A DNA stretch of 64,000 nt from Amoebidium appalachense (taxonomy: Eukaryota; Ichthyosporea): assembly GCA_963693365.1 (NCBI GenBank), contig CAVNZM010000005.1, forward strand, positions 620,001 to 684,000, in the 5' to 3' direction. The notes beneath the pieces were generated by a model. That model searched no databases. It had not been told where the DNA came from and saw nothing but the letters and a program-made list of their open reading frames with translations. This document shows positions 52,106 to 64,000 of the stretch, one piece after another; position 1 is the stretch's first letter, and each line of letters begins with the position of its first letter. The position numbers and the translations under genes are program-made.

Positions 52106-52520
52106 CTACATGTGTTGTTCACAGAGGCCAATTTATTCAATTCTTTATAGAAATTTATGTAAACTCTGCGTGATAAAGATTTAGTTCGGCAATTCAAGCC
52201 ACTTTCATGAGTCGTTCATAAGTCAACTGCATTCATTCAGGATTTTGCGGCAGGAAAAACATTGTCACGTAAGTACAAAAGGTGATTACGCACTTTTGTG
52301 CCCGTATAGACATGTTGTTCATAGAGGGTCTAAATTTAAATGTTGCTGCATTTTCGTGATATGTCCAGATAATAGTACTTACTCAAAAGAATCATCGACT
52401 GCTTATGGATTCCCGGCAATAGTTTCACAGACGTTATTTCGAGCATACATACTATAAACTTAGATACAAAAACCCACCACATTTACCAAATTTCGAAGAA
52501 ACACAACAAATTTGGGCACC

Positions 52521-54939
52521 TCACACGGAAAAGCATTCCCCATACGAGGGCAGTTCATCCTTCGGTGCCTTCCTCCCGGTCAGCGCCGTCAGCAATTTCC
52601 TTTTTGGGGATGCCTCCTTGGAAAGTGTCTTGCTCTTCTGCCTTAACTCATTGTAGGCAGGGGGGTCCAAGACTGTGCGTGGCACGGCAGACACCATCTG
52701 GCAATACTCATCCACCGCCCCCCTTAATTGCTCCATGTGCAGGCTCGTAAGCACAAAAGGAACCTCGAATCTCACAGCACGCCCCTTATCAACATGTATC
52801 GTCAGTTCGACAATATACTCCAGCAGCATCAACCCAGCCAGCCGGTCAGAAACACGTGTCGTGGGTGCTAGCGGGCATTCACTAGCATCACGGTGGGTTC
52901 GGTCGGCACCGGCAAGCAGAGGTACATGGCACACACCGGCACACTTTGGGAGGAGGCGGTGGGGGCGAGAGTTTGAGCGGCAGTTGCATTTGCACGATGG
53001 GAGCATACTGAGGGTCACCATCTGGGTCTGGTCGCTGGAATGGATGTCCGTGCTGCACTGTGCCAGCACACGTGATTTGGCCTGCGGGGTGAATGAGGGT
53101 GTGTGAGAGGCCAATATTGATATTGTGGCAAATCTGTTGTTTGTGGGATGTTCCCCGGGGCAAGGGGGGGGGGGGGGGGGGGAGGGGGCTAAAACGCGAT
53201 ATGGAAGTACAAAATATTTACACATGTTCACGATCGAGAACACAAAGCAATTTTTGACTGTGTAAAGGCACAAAAAGAGTATGCATCAACCTCCCTTCCC
53301 TCAACCCCCCCACCCCCCCCCAAAAAAACCCCCACAGCCACCCAGACGCAAAGTCTTTGTCCTATTTTTTGCTGTGAAAGTGGTCCGTGGATGCAAGCCT
53401 TAGTGCGATTAAGGGGCATGTACCTTGACTGCCTTGGACAGGCCCCTCTGCAGGTCTCCCTCCACGCTATTGGTCAGCCGTTGCCTCACACACGCCGTCA
53501 CCCGTGTCACCTTAACTGTTGGCGAATCATTGTCCAGTGCCACCCTAACTACAATGGGCTCCCCGTGCGCGTATACATTTTTGCTCAGACTCGCTTGGGC
53601 CGTCAGCCCACTGTCTGGATTTGCCTTGGAGTTAAACCGGTCGAGGAGAAACCGGCGAGTGATGCAAAACCGCGGCCGGAGTTCTTCTTGGGGCACGTAC
53701 ACGGCCCCTTTATTGAAGAGGGTTTGTGTCAGGATAATGGGTTTACTCTGTTAAGAGTTAAGAGAGGGTGTTAGCAAAACGAGATAGAAGGATGCAGAAA
53801 GGCACTGCATCCAAGTGTATTTCACTGCTCAAACAGTCTGGGTCGCTTTGTAAAAGTGTCTGACATATGTCCACTCTGCCTTCAGTACTTTTTGGTAATT
53901 ATTACCGTATATGGCGGTAAACATCAGTTCACGTCTACTTCTATCAAGCCAAAATCCCTGTACTCACGACAGTTCAAAACAAAGCCAAGGTGAGCTGAGC
54001 AGAATAACTCCTTCTCCCCATTCCTCCCTCCTACCGCCCTGAACCAACATCGTGCAAACACACCATGCCCTGAGCAACCACGTTTAGCTGATTTCTTCTT
54101 AACGCACCTTGTCAGCAGTGAAGCATTTGACCTCCAGCAGCCAGTTGATGGACAGCCGCAGGTCGTCCTCATACAGCTCACAGTGCATCGTGTTGGGCAG
54201 CTCATCGTCCTGCACACAGTACAAGCATGAGTGCGCAAGGTATATAAAGGCACTATGAAACAGTAGTGCATATCACTTCGAAAGACTTGAAGTGTGGGAT
54301 TTGGCACATTACTTTGAAAGACTTCCAAGGTCGGAGATCTAGACAGTATTCGAAGGCTCAGGTGACGTCAATACATAACGCTTATTTGGTTGCTTCAGTA
54401 ATGTGGGCACGACCAAAACTCAAAGGGGATCCTTAGCTTCGTGGTGCCCTAACCAGGTAACAGCCAGCCACCAAAACAACTCCATAATACCTCGCACATT
54501 ATATCCGCTGTATATGATCACAACCTCGATGACTCTAACCCTTATATCATACTAGCGCTGTAAGTGCCACACACTGCACCAAGAAGCATGTTTAGTTTTC
54601 ATTCTGTCCCCCCAGTATACATACCAGGTCGAACTGCATGTCGAATGCATAGGCTGAGCCTGGGCCGTTGGGTTCTGGTTGCAACACCACATCGGCACAC
54701 AGTGTGCGCTCAGCCTCATAGAGTCTTAGTTTGGGTAGCAGCACACCGTATTTGGAGGTTTTCATCTGGCAGTATAGGTCGGCCTTCATGATCTGACAGT
54801 CTAGTGGCTTCTTAAGCATGCATATCAGTGTGCCCTGAACCGCGTCTCTATCAAATAGCGTTTTCTTCTCGAGAAGTAGCTTGAAGTCACCATAAGCTGT
54901 AGCGGCAACAAGTCGTTTGCTTACTTCGTGTGAGGCCAT
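52521..54939 (-). CDS. Arrestin-family protein (4 exons)
   Basis: Arrestins are cytosolic adaptors that bind activated or ubiquitinated membrane receptors and direct them into endocytosis. Exons in gene order: 54625-54939, 54108-54209, 53424-53747, 52521-53081. All phases close; 433 residues. The N-domain reads from DFKLLLEKKTLFDRDAVQG to LRLSINWLLEVKCFTADK, the counterpart of VDYEVKAF in beta-arrestins. The C-domain starts after FCITRRFLLDRFNSKANP with ASLSKNVYAHGEPIVVRVAL, matching the YYHGE segment. It continues with VKVTRVTACVRQ and ends with GLMLLEYIVELTIHVDKG then VRFEVPFVL. It has the length and YxHGEP signature of visual/beta arrestins. The N-domain lacks a clear RDFVDH polar-core segment and reads more like alpha-arrestins (ARRDC). 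No PPxY ubiquitin-ligase motif was seen. The C-terminal tail is basic (SPKRKLLTALTGRK). Subfamily is therefore left open. Confidence 0.85.
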
Positions 54940-57235
54940 TTTTACGCTTCATAGATCTAAGCCGTGTAATACTATATACAGCTGTGTTGGTCGGGTGTGC
55001 GGGCACTTAGTGGGCTTAGGTGTTATTATGGTAGCCTAGGCATTTCCGCGCGTTGGGCAGAACGAATAGCATAAGATAGAAAGAGAAAGATAGCAGGGCC
55101 TCCGCGAAGGTTGAGCGGTCGACGTCCGAAGACGAGTGAACTTACAATACCACTCACAGTTCGGGCTCGACTCCATGGAGCGCACATCCCTCGATACTGT
55201 AAACTGCAGTAGACATGTTTGAGTGCGGCACCTTGGCAGCTTGTGCAGCGTGCTGCATGCATGATGTGTGTAATCGGTTAGCAATGTAGCAACAACAAGC
55301 CTGTACTACCTCACCTGGATAAAAAAGTAATTCACATAAGGCTAGGATGTGAAAGAGTTATCATGCAAATACAAGCTTAAATTATTGAACAAAGAATGGA
55401 AATGTTACAGGAATCAACAGACACAATGTGACGATTCTTTCGAAGAACGAGGGCATGGCCACAAATTCCCTCTAATCATAATCAATCGCTATTCAATTAT
55501 TAGGGGGGTTTAGGGCCAGAAAATGCCCCTGAAAATCCGAAAATTGTCCCTGACTTTTTGAGGTTAGGTCCATCAATTTTCCAGAAATTGGCCCTAAAAG
55601 AGCTAAATATATAAGAAAATTACACCTAAAAACGGCTGTTGGCTCTGTTAGGGCCATCCAGCCATGGTGGAAAGTTACCAAAATGGCACCAGCCAATAAC
55701 AAATTTCACACCCTGTGATTCACTCTAATCATGTTCTGAAGGTATGTGCAGTGTTTGTTTAGGTGCTTTGTGATTGGTTGATGATAACATACCAGTGCAG
55801 TGTTTTTGACGTTGATGATTGGCGGAATAACGACACGGTAACTCAGATCTTTATTTGGAGCTTTCTTGTATATTTGGTGGACTTCAACAGATAACGGGAA
55901 AGTATCATTCCTCGTGATTCACTCGCTATTTTCCCGTAAGTTTTGCTTTTAAATACCGCATAAATACCTTATGATACATAAAATAAAAATTTGTTCCTTT
56001 AACATGATCAAATATGGTTGTAGGGCTTTTTCAATACGTATCCATGGCGTCACGTGTGTTGTCATCTTCGGAGTCCACCAATCGAATCTAGTAATTATCA
56101 GACATCTAAATTACCGTACTTCTTGGTGCTTGCTTCTTCAATCACAATCCATCTGAGATTCTATAGGCATGCCTTTCGTGCTATCTACAACGATCAAATA
56201 TATAGAACTGCATTTTCTTGATCGTTGTTGTGATATATATATATATATATATATACTTTGCTCGAATACGGGGAATATTTCTTTATTTTCATACTGTGAC
56301 ATACTCTCAAGCTATTATTTTTTCTTCTTTGATTGATAAGGGTTATTTACTACGCATGCGCATGCACCTCGATGATGATGCCGGAGCCGGGGGCCCGGTG
56401 ACCTTCGTGATCACCGGCTCACGACTCACGAGTCACAGCCGTGCACAGGCCTGGCGGCGGCTCAGTTGCCATCAGGCTGATTCAGCGGCACCAGCCCGCG
56501 ACGCAATTCTGCCCTCTACTCTGCCCTGGCCCATCCACGGCTGTACATGTGCTGTCCGAACGTATGCGGCATTGCGGACGATTTTCTACTTCGAATTCTC
56601 TGCCGTTTCGAATTCAAAAAACAGGAGAGCTGGAGCCGGAGAGCCCTACAGTACATCCAATAATTAAGCTACTAATCGCGAACATATCGGCAAAGCTACA
56701 AAAACCATTTGTAATACAGTCTCAGAATACGGTGTACTTGAACACGAAACATTTTTTTTTTAAAATAAATAAATAAATAAATATACAAATATATATATCT
56801 CCACATTCGATGTCTATCTGATAAGTTATATCTCCACATAACTTAGTAAAAATCTGTATGTATGTAAGTGTAACATCGATTTGTACATGTATACTTTGTT
56901 GGGTGGAAGTACTGTTGGCCTTGCAATTGGTGCCGACATCTCATCACAGCTCACCTACATTTCGTTAATAGACAGCACATTCCCCCCCCCAAAAACCATT
57001 CGTATGTACCAGAATATTCGATTGTATATTAGGCTGTGTTTGTCACAAGTTGTTCGTTTGTGCACGGTGGTACGCGTGAGAAGTGAATCAACATGTGCAG
57101 CTGCCAGTGCATGCAGAGTCGCGCCCGAACAAATTTTCGTCGCCCACGGGCCACGGCCCCGGGGACACGTGGTGCCGTCGGACCCGCGGCCGGGTGGACC
57201 TACAAAAGATCGTGTTGCTGGGTCCACGGGACCTG

Positions 57236-57238
<3 letters not shown>

Positions 57239-57301
<63 letters not shown>
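57239..57301. repeat. Poly-C run of about 63
   Basis: One of the longest homopolymers in the window. It follows a GC-rich stretch (57100-57238) whose composition differs from its AT-rich surroundings. Confidence 0.95.
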
Positions 57302-57302
<1 letters not shown>

Positions 57303-57660
57303 CCTCTCCCTCCCTCCCTCCCCAGGCTGCCCGTGAGGGTCCCCCGGGAGCCCTCTCTCTCTCTCGGTCCCACGCATGCACCCTTTCTGTTGAAAGTTTC
57401 CTCCGGGCCCATGGCATTGCCATGCCTGCATTCGACGTATGTATATCGCCCACCTCACCCACGTGCACCAGCATCTAATTTTTTTTCTGATAGGAGCTTC
57501 AACTTCAATACTTCGTTCAACACTGCTCACGTGCTCTTTGACTATGTCAGTATGATGATGCATACGCTGTGTACATGCCAGTGTCACATGCATATGCGTG
57601 TGCGACACACTTCTGCGTGTGTGCACGTGTGTCGTCATCGAGCGTCACATGTACATGCGC

Positions 57661-57708
<48 letters not shown>

Positions 57709-58937
57709 CGCGCGTGTGCGCGTGTGCATGTGTGTATGTATGTGCTCGCGCGCGTGTGTGTCCATGTCTCTGTGTTCTCAGTCAATGATTGCTAAACTAC
57801 AACAATGTGTGTGTGCGGGTGACACAGTGCCCCAGTGATTCTTTTTTTTTTTTGGTTTTTATTTTGGCCATAATGGTACTGGAGTGGAGCGAATGCCGGA
57901 AAGTTTCGCCAGGAGTGTTTCAAGAATTTACGCGTGCACGATTACATGGTTAATACGTGACATAATAGTCACAGTGCATTTGTTTGTGTAGATGCGTGCG
58001 AGAGTGTTCATTTGTGTGTGTTCTTGCGTCACAGTGACTGTTCAGGTATACGTGTACATGTCTGTCGCACGGGTGTGTGTGTGTGTGTGTGAACGGTTTG
58101 TGTGTGTGTGTGGTGGTGGTGGTGGTGGGGGGGGGGGGGGGGGGAAGTACCTGCTCGGTGGGTGATGGGTCCCCTCCTGCCCCCCTTTCGTCCTCCCCCC
58201 CCCCCCCCCACCCCCAAGCAGGCACCCCCCCCCCCCCTCCACACCCACACCCACACAGCCACACAGCCACATCCACCCTCCCACCCTCCCCAGCTAGCGG
58301 AGAGGTCCCCCCCTTCCCCCAACCACCTGGCGGGGAATTAAAGGCAAAGGGTCCTTGGTGGACCATTGCATGCGCGTGTGTGTGTGTGTGTGTGTGTGGA
58401 GGGGAGGAAGGGGGGGAGGGGAGGGGGGAGGGGAGGGGGGGGGGGGCGGGAGGGAGGGGGGAGAGGAGGGGGGAGGGAGGGACATATGTTGACTTGGAAG
58501 CAAGGCTTTAAACTCATGACATAGTGTGCCTACATATCAACTAAACTCAGAACAACTGAATGAAAGGATATAGGGCCGGATATCACTTGGTCTATGTGAC
58601 AATTGAATCGTTTTTGCACTGATGGAATAGGCATATAACTAGTTCTCTATGCCGCCGTGACATTGATTCAATCTCCTATAGTGACCTGTTGAGGGTTCAA
58701 AGATAGATGATATCTAAGCGGTATCATGATTGACTGTTTAAGAGTATACTTGGTGAAGTCAGCCCTGCCATTCAGTAGGGCAGGCTGTACGTGTGAATGA
58801 TAAAAATGACTACATGACATGGCCAAGAAAGTACAACATCGGCAGAACTTAGTGCAACAGGTTGAGGTGAGACTGTACATATACGTAGCCAGTCTTAGTG
58901 CGGGTTGTGCGCGTGTGTGTTTGTGCGTGCATGTGTG

Positions 58938-59237
<300 letters not shown>

Positions 59238-60256
59238 CCTCCCCCTCCTCTCTCTCTCCCTCTCCCCTCCCTCCCCCTCTATCTCTCTCTCTGTGTGTGT
59301 GAGTATGTGTGCGTGTGTGTGTGCGCGCGTGTGTTTGTGGTTTGTGCAGGCCTAGCCGGCCTGTAGCTGGTCTCTCTCTGCCTAGAGCTCTCGAAACCAG
59401 CAAGTTGTAAGTATGTTTTTACTGCATCTATACCAACCATAGTATCCGTGCTTGCGTATATAAATGTCTGCATGTGTAACAGTGCTTGTACTGTGCCAGC
59501 TGGTGGTGGTGGCACGGCCCTCTGAGAGTCTGACAGTCTCAACTGTCACTTGCGGATCGAGATTCGGTTACCGCGAGCTCAATGGAATGTGATTTTATGA
59601 CGTAATCTATCCAAGCCGTGTTTTCAAAGGGCCGTGGTGGTGGTGGTGTAATTTGTAAGCCGTCATCGCAAGTGCCACATATAACTTACCATCAGTGAGT
59701 AGGCCACGCCACATTCATGTTGTTGGTTTGTGCTTGTGTGTGCAGCGAGACCTTCTAGCGTTCAGTCAATGTGCTGTGCGTGTGCTTTTTGTTTGCCCCG
59801 GCCGTGACTTTCAGCCAAGGCCAGCTGGCCGCTCATGATCAAGATTACGTAATCCTGCAGTCTGCAAACTATTTCGTCATTGGATACATAATAACGAAAA
59901 TACAGACTAATGCTACACCGTGAACATTTTGTCACCTAAACAGTAGACAGGCACATGCACTTGAGTACACACGCACGTACTAGTATACTGGTATCTGCCC
60001 AGACAGAACAACGTGCACGGCCACGCGCATGTCTGCGCCTTCACACGCACACGCAGGCATATGCCTGCATATGCCCACGCGCACGCACATACAGGCGAAC
60101 ATAATGGCCTGAACCGATATACCCACACCACGTCAGCACGAAACATTAATACAGCAACCACTGCAGCACACACAGGCACAGCCACCACACATTACAAACC
60201 CAACAGACAATAAGGGAAACTCGCTAATAACTATAAAAGTAACTTCCTATAAGAAA

Positions 60257-60700
60257 ATGTCTTCAAAAGCAAGGAAAGAGAAACAAGAAGCCTTGAAGCA
60301 ACTCACATGCACTTTTCATGTTGGGGATGCCGTTCACTTCCTTTTCAGATGCAATAAGACCCAGGGCTTGGTTCCGACTAAGCGCGACTTTTCTTATTAT
60401 GTGGGGTCAGTGGTTAAAGAAACACAGTCTGAGGTGGTTGTAGGATGGACGCTCTTCTTAAAGGTCGATAAGGACCCTGAGGCCATGAGCTTAAAGAAGG
60501 CATATCCACCCTCGAGACTGTTACACTGCCTGACCCCAGGTGTGTTTGTGTTGTTTACCCTCCCCCCCCCTCCCCCCTCCTGTTCGTCTAGTAAACACCA
60601 CCCATACAACACACACTCCAGCCTCATCTAGCTCACCCAAGCCTTGCGCACATGCGCACGCACGCGCGCGCGCACACACACGCACGCACGCGCGCGCACG

Positions 60701-60755
<55 letters not shown>

Positions 60756-61359
60756 CGTCCGCCTCCACCACAAGCTGTGAAATAGTCTTAGTCATAGTTA
60801 ACCCGAGACGCTTACACTATCAATGAAAACTAACCGACAAACGTGCAAAGGTATGTGCTCACTCTCACATACTTAAACTGTAAAACATTCAATGGACACC
60901 CAGTTACAAATACCCTTGTGCCTATGTCACAACACGCACTGGCACCAAAACACACAAATACCCCTTCCCCCCTCCCTCCATCCCCCCATCCCTATCCCCC
61001 CACCCCTCCTCCCTCCCTCCCCACCTCCCCCCCGACACCTATGGGGGCACCAGCATACACTTGAATGACACACATGGAAGAGGGGGAGGGGAGAGTAGAG
61101 GCAGCTGCTATATTTCTGGTGCCCGTTCTCGAGTTAGCAAGGCGTTTGCAACTCGCTTGTCTTCTCACTTTCGAAGTCCAACGCCAAGAACTTAGAAAAT
61201 GGGAAATGACTCTTGAAGGGGGGAGGGGGGGGGGGGGGGGGTGTTTACTGGATCATGACACTGGATTGCGTGGAGATCAAAAACCCAAAATGCCATGAGA
61301 GCCTCGGGTCGGGGGGGGGGGGGGGGGGAGGGGAGGGGGGGGGGGGGGTTTAAGTGTGT

Positions 61360-61390
<31 letters not shown>

Positions 61391-61575
61391 GGTGTTTACT
61401 GGATCATGACACTGGATTGCGTGGAGATCAAAAACCCAAGATGCCATGAGAGCCTCGGGTCGAGGGGGGGGGGGGGGGGGGGGACGGGAGAGGGGGGGGG
61501 GGGTTAAGTGTGTGTGTGTGTGTGGGGGGGGGGGGGTTAAGTGTGTGTGTGTGGGGGGGGGGGGGGGTTAAGTGT

Positions 61576-61606
<31 letters not shown>

Positions 61607-61978
61607 GAGGGAGGGGGTTGTCTGTATGGGGAGGCAAATGACACACCCACTTGGTTTCTTTTTGCTGTGGCCTAAGAAAGTATGTCCCTCCTTCCCCCCC
61701 CTCCATACCAGCTAACCCATCTCTGCCAAAACAGGAGAGAAAGATCCCCCCGGATGCATATGTCGCAAGCGCGTTCGTGTATGCCCCCCCTCCCCCCCCC
61801 CTCTCCCCCCCCCCCCCCCCCCCCCCCCGTCTTCCCAACCCGGATGCCAGGGTGTTATTTGATGTAACCCTATTATTATGCCTTTGAGTTTGCGTTTGTT
61901 TTTTTTCGGTCTTAGAGATATGTTTGCACTGTTTTTGGAGGTGGGTGGTTTGTGTGTGGGTGGTGGTGGTGATGTGTG

Positions 61979-62009
<31 letters not shown>

Positions 62010-62017
62010 TGGGGTGT

Positions 62018-62051
<34 letters not shown>

Positions 62052-63565
62052 GGGGTGTTTTTTTTTTTTTGGGGGGGGGGGGGGGGACTCGTACACACAC
62101 ATAATGGACACACAAATTGGGCGACTGTGGTCTTTGGGAAATGCAGGGCAGGTGTTAACCCCTTAATTGCTGGCATTCCATTTAGTTTGTGCAGATGCTC
62201 GTTTCATTATCGTTTTAATTATCAAGATTGATGCTGTTGGTCTTGTGGTTTGAGTTTTGGGCCAAGGTCAGGTTAATAAACATATTCTTTTCTTACCCCG
62301 TTTTCTTTCTTTCTTTCTTTCTTTCTTTGTTTTCTTTTCGTTTCATTTATTTTGCAGGCACTTGTTTCTCGAAGACCGAAGTATCGCGCATATGTACGAT
62401 TGTTTGCTCCCCCACGAGCAAAGTATGAAAAGGAGGAAGGCGGAGGGCGAAAGAGAAAGAGGGAGGAGGAGGAAGAGGAAGAGGAGGGAGAAGAGGAGGA
62501 GGGGGAGAGTGAGGGGGAGAGACATGGTGATGGGCACGTGGGTGAGGAGAGGGAAGTGGAAGGAGTGGAGGAGGGCGGGGAGGAGGGGGAGGGGGAGGGG
62601 GAGGGGGAGGGGGATGGGGAAGTGGAAGAGGAAGAGGGAGAGCAACAAGAGCAAGATATGGAACAGAGGGTAGAGGTAGGGGGGCATGTGGCGGGTGTGG
62701 ATGTCGAGGGGGAGGATGAGGAAAGGCTGGATGAGGAGGTGTTGAACAGACAGGTACGTGGGGGAGGGGATGGAGGGGGAGGGGGGGAGGGGGAGGAGGG
62801 GGAAACAGAGTGGTGGTGGTGTGAATTGGAGGGCTGAGTGTGTGTGGTTGTATTTTTGCATGTAGGTGTAGGTGTGTAGGTGGGTGTGTCGGTGGGAGGA
62901 GCAAGAAGGGAGGGGGCGCGGCGGAGAGGGGGGGGTGGGTGGGGAGAAGGGCTGGGGGGGGAGGGGGGGGGGGGGGCTGGGGGAGGAGGGGGGGAAGGGG
63001 AGGGGGAGGAGTGTGTGGAGGTGGTGGGGTGAAGAGGAAGGTTGTTGATGTTGATGCAAGATTATTTTGGTGTGAAGGTGGTTGAGTATAGGTGTGGGGG
63101 GAAGAAAGGTTGGAGGGGTAGGTGTAGGGTGTGAGTGATTAGTTGAGCGGGTGTTGGAGCGGGTGTGTGTGTAGATGGGGGGGAGGGAGGGGGGGGGGGG
63201 GAGGGGGGAGGGGGGGAGGGGGGGGGGGGGGGGGGGGCGCCGCAAGATGCATTTTCACCCTCCCTTTGTGGATCAAGTGTCTATTCATTGCACGTCAGTG
63301 TGGTTCTTTCAGTTGGGTGTCTACTATTAGTCGCACACAAAGTGTTGGGCGGTTGGGGGTCGGACGAGGGGGTGGGGGAGAGGGGAGGAGGGGGGGCAAG
63401 TCCGAGGAGATTATCCAGGAGATGCCAAATGCGGCATGTGTGCACGTGTGATACCGCAGCCACATGTGAGACTGGATACATAAATGACAATAAATGCTCT
63501 GCGAGGACACCCAAATACACACTTCCATGCAAGCACGCAGAAACACACACACGTGCGGCGCACGT

Positions 63566-63615
<50 letters not shown>

Positions 63616-63749
63616 CTTGAGCTGGAAGACTACCACTCTCTGTGGGCATGGTTGCAGAGGCAGGAGAGAAACGACATGCACCATTGGCTGTTCAGGTCAA
63701 GGGGACAGAGAACAGACACGGGGTAGGCATGTGTGTGTGTGTGGGTGGG

Positions 63750-63781
<32 letters not shown>

Positions 63782-64000
63782 GGGTGGGTGGGTGGGTGGG
63801 TGTGTGGGTGGGTGGGTGGGTGTGTGGGACTCTGTGTATCTGTGTCTGCCTGTGTGTATCTGTGTGTGTACGTGTGTGCGTGTGTTTGTGTGTGTACATG
63901 TGGTGATAGCAGGTCTCTCTTGCTTGATGTATGAGCCAACCCTGTGTTTCCTTTTGTGTATAGGCCGCTATATCTTGTTCCGTCTAGTTTCTTTTCGGAG
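60257..64000 (+). CDS. Unrecognised protein with acidic middle region (5 exons, 3' end outside window)
   Basis: Not assigned to a family. Exons: 60257-60539, 61712-61776, 62358-62753, 63616-63722, 63964 to beyond 64000; all phases close. The basic N-terminus (MSSKARKEKQEALKQ) is followed by FHVGDAVHFLFR, YYVGSVVKETQSEVVVGWTL and FLKVDKDPEAM. This pattern of alternating hydrophobic strands could be a small SH3/Tudor/chromo-like barrel (inference). Exon 2 adds ERKIPPDAYVASAF. Exon 3 begins YRAYVRLFAPPRAKYEKEEG and then runs for about 100 residues almost entirely Glu, Gly, Asp, Lys and Arg, ending ERLDEEVLNRQ. Exon 4 gives ELEDYHSLWAWLQRQERND. A basic start, possible barrel and long acidic stretch are common in nuclear chromatin or histone-handling proteins, but this is only a hint. 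Another frame of exon 3 is also open, but only this one joins exons 2 and 4 in phase. Confidence 0.65.
60660..60752. repeat. (ACGC)n then (AC)n, intron 1 of the acidic-protein gene
   Basis: GC-containing AC repeats grade into about 22 pure AC units. Confidence 0.9.
61205..61615. repeat. Tandem duplication plus G-rich/GT minisatellite
   Basis: A segment beginning GTGTTTACTGGATCATGACA and ending GAGAGCCTCGGGTC occurs at 61241-61310 and 61393-61462 with one difference (AAAATGCC versus AAGATGCC). It is flanked by G runs. From 61500 a shorter unit, G-run plus TTAAGTGTGTGTG, repeats three more times. Confidence 0.9.
62935..63235. repeat. G-rich tract, intron 3 of the acidic-protein gene
   Basis: Mostly G with scattered A and T on +, including G runs of about 17-20. 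No exon-like open segment was seen inside. Confidence 0.85.

Larger units (their letters stand above)
48145..52520. other. No gene seen between convergent TFDP and arrestin genes
   Basis: Contents: G-rich runs right after the TFDP stop (48146-48224), unique AT-rich sequence to 48950, the (GT)n minisatellite (48957-50158), unique sequence with a hairpin (50358-50378) and E2F-like sites (50474-50500), (GT)n (50791-50848), poly-C (51122-51190), the dispersed repeat (51795-51945) and about 53 G (52052-52104). The 3' UTRs of both genes must lie here. Confidence 0.6.

Noticed and set aside
62349-62673. Alternative frame of the acidic exon, giving a very Arg/Lys-rich protein (LFLEDRSIAHMYDCLL)
   Set aside because: It has no phase-compatible donor and does not join the neighbouring exons, whereas the acidic frame joins both.

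Overview
This window looks like a eukaryotic nuclear contig. It has spliced genes with GT-AG introns, nearly every intron carries simple repeats, and there is no operon structure. The gene set (a DP subunit of the E2F/DP factor, a TTC39-family TPR protein, an arrestin, a mitochondrial mL44, a Siw14-type inositol-pyrophosphate phosphatase, a THAP/DDE_4 transposon remnant) fits an opisthokont. A metazoan-like toolkit next to a Siw14 phosphatase makes a unicellular holozoan, such as an ichthyosporean, my best guess. That is inference; no species can be fixed by eye.

Layout. 1-3.6 kb: a decayed transposon-like segment with a THAP/DDE_4 transposase remnant on + and a FEN1/EXO1-like flap nuclease with a one-base frameshift on -. 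3.6-19.7 kb: a TTC39-family gene on + in 21 exons, unusual for minisatellites that copy its own exon/intron junctions. 19.7-23.5 kb: no gene seen. 23.5-27.0 kb: the Siw14-like phosphatase on - (5 exons, start codon not found). 27-29.5 kb: a long purine-rich tract. 29.5-37.3 kb: MRPL44 (mL44) on + in 8 exons. 38.0-41.4 kb: a C-factor-type short-chain dehydrogenase on + in 4 exons. 43.3-48.1 kb: TFDP (DP) on + in 8 exons, with E2F-like and CCAAT-like sites about 1.1 kb upstream. 48.1-52.5 kb: no gene; a 1.2-kb (GT)n higher-order minisatellite and an orphan pair of E2F-like sites. 52.5-54.9 kb: an arrestin on - in 4 exons. 54.9-60.3 kb: no gene. 60.3-64 kb: an unrecognised protein with a very acidic middle, 5 exons, running off the window.

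Exon boundaries were placed by hand from reading frame, AG/GT sites, phase agreement and family similarity. For MRPL44, the dehydrogenase, TFDP, arrestin and the last gene all phases close. For TTC39 one junction (exon 12 to the 24-nt exon 13) does not close with a canonical donor.

The genes do not form one pathway. The shared theme is repeats. (CA)n tracts run into many 3' splice sites, (GT)n or poly-C/poly-G tracts start just after many 5' splice sites, and short dispersed repeats end in poly-C. Most long His/Thr, Cys/Val, Pro or Gly open frames here are translations of these repeats and are not genes.
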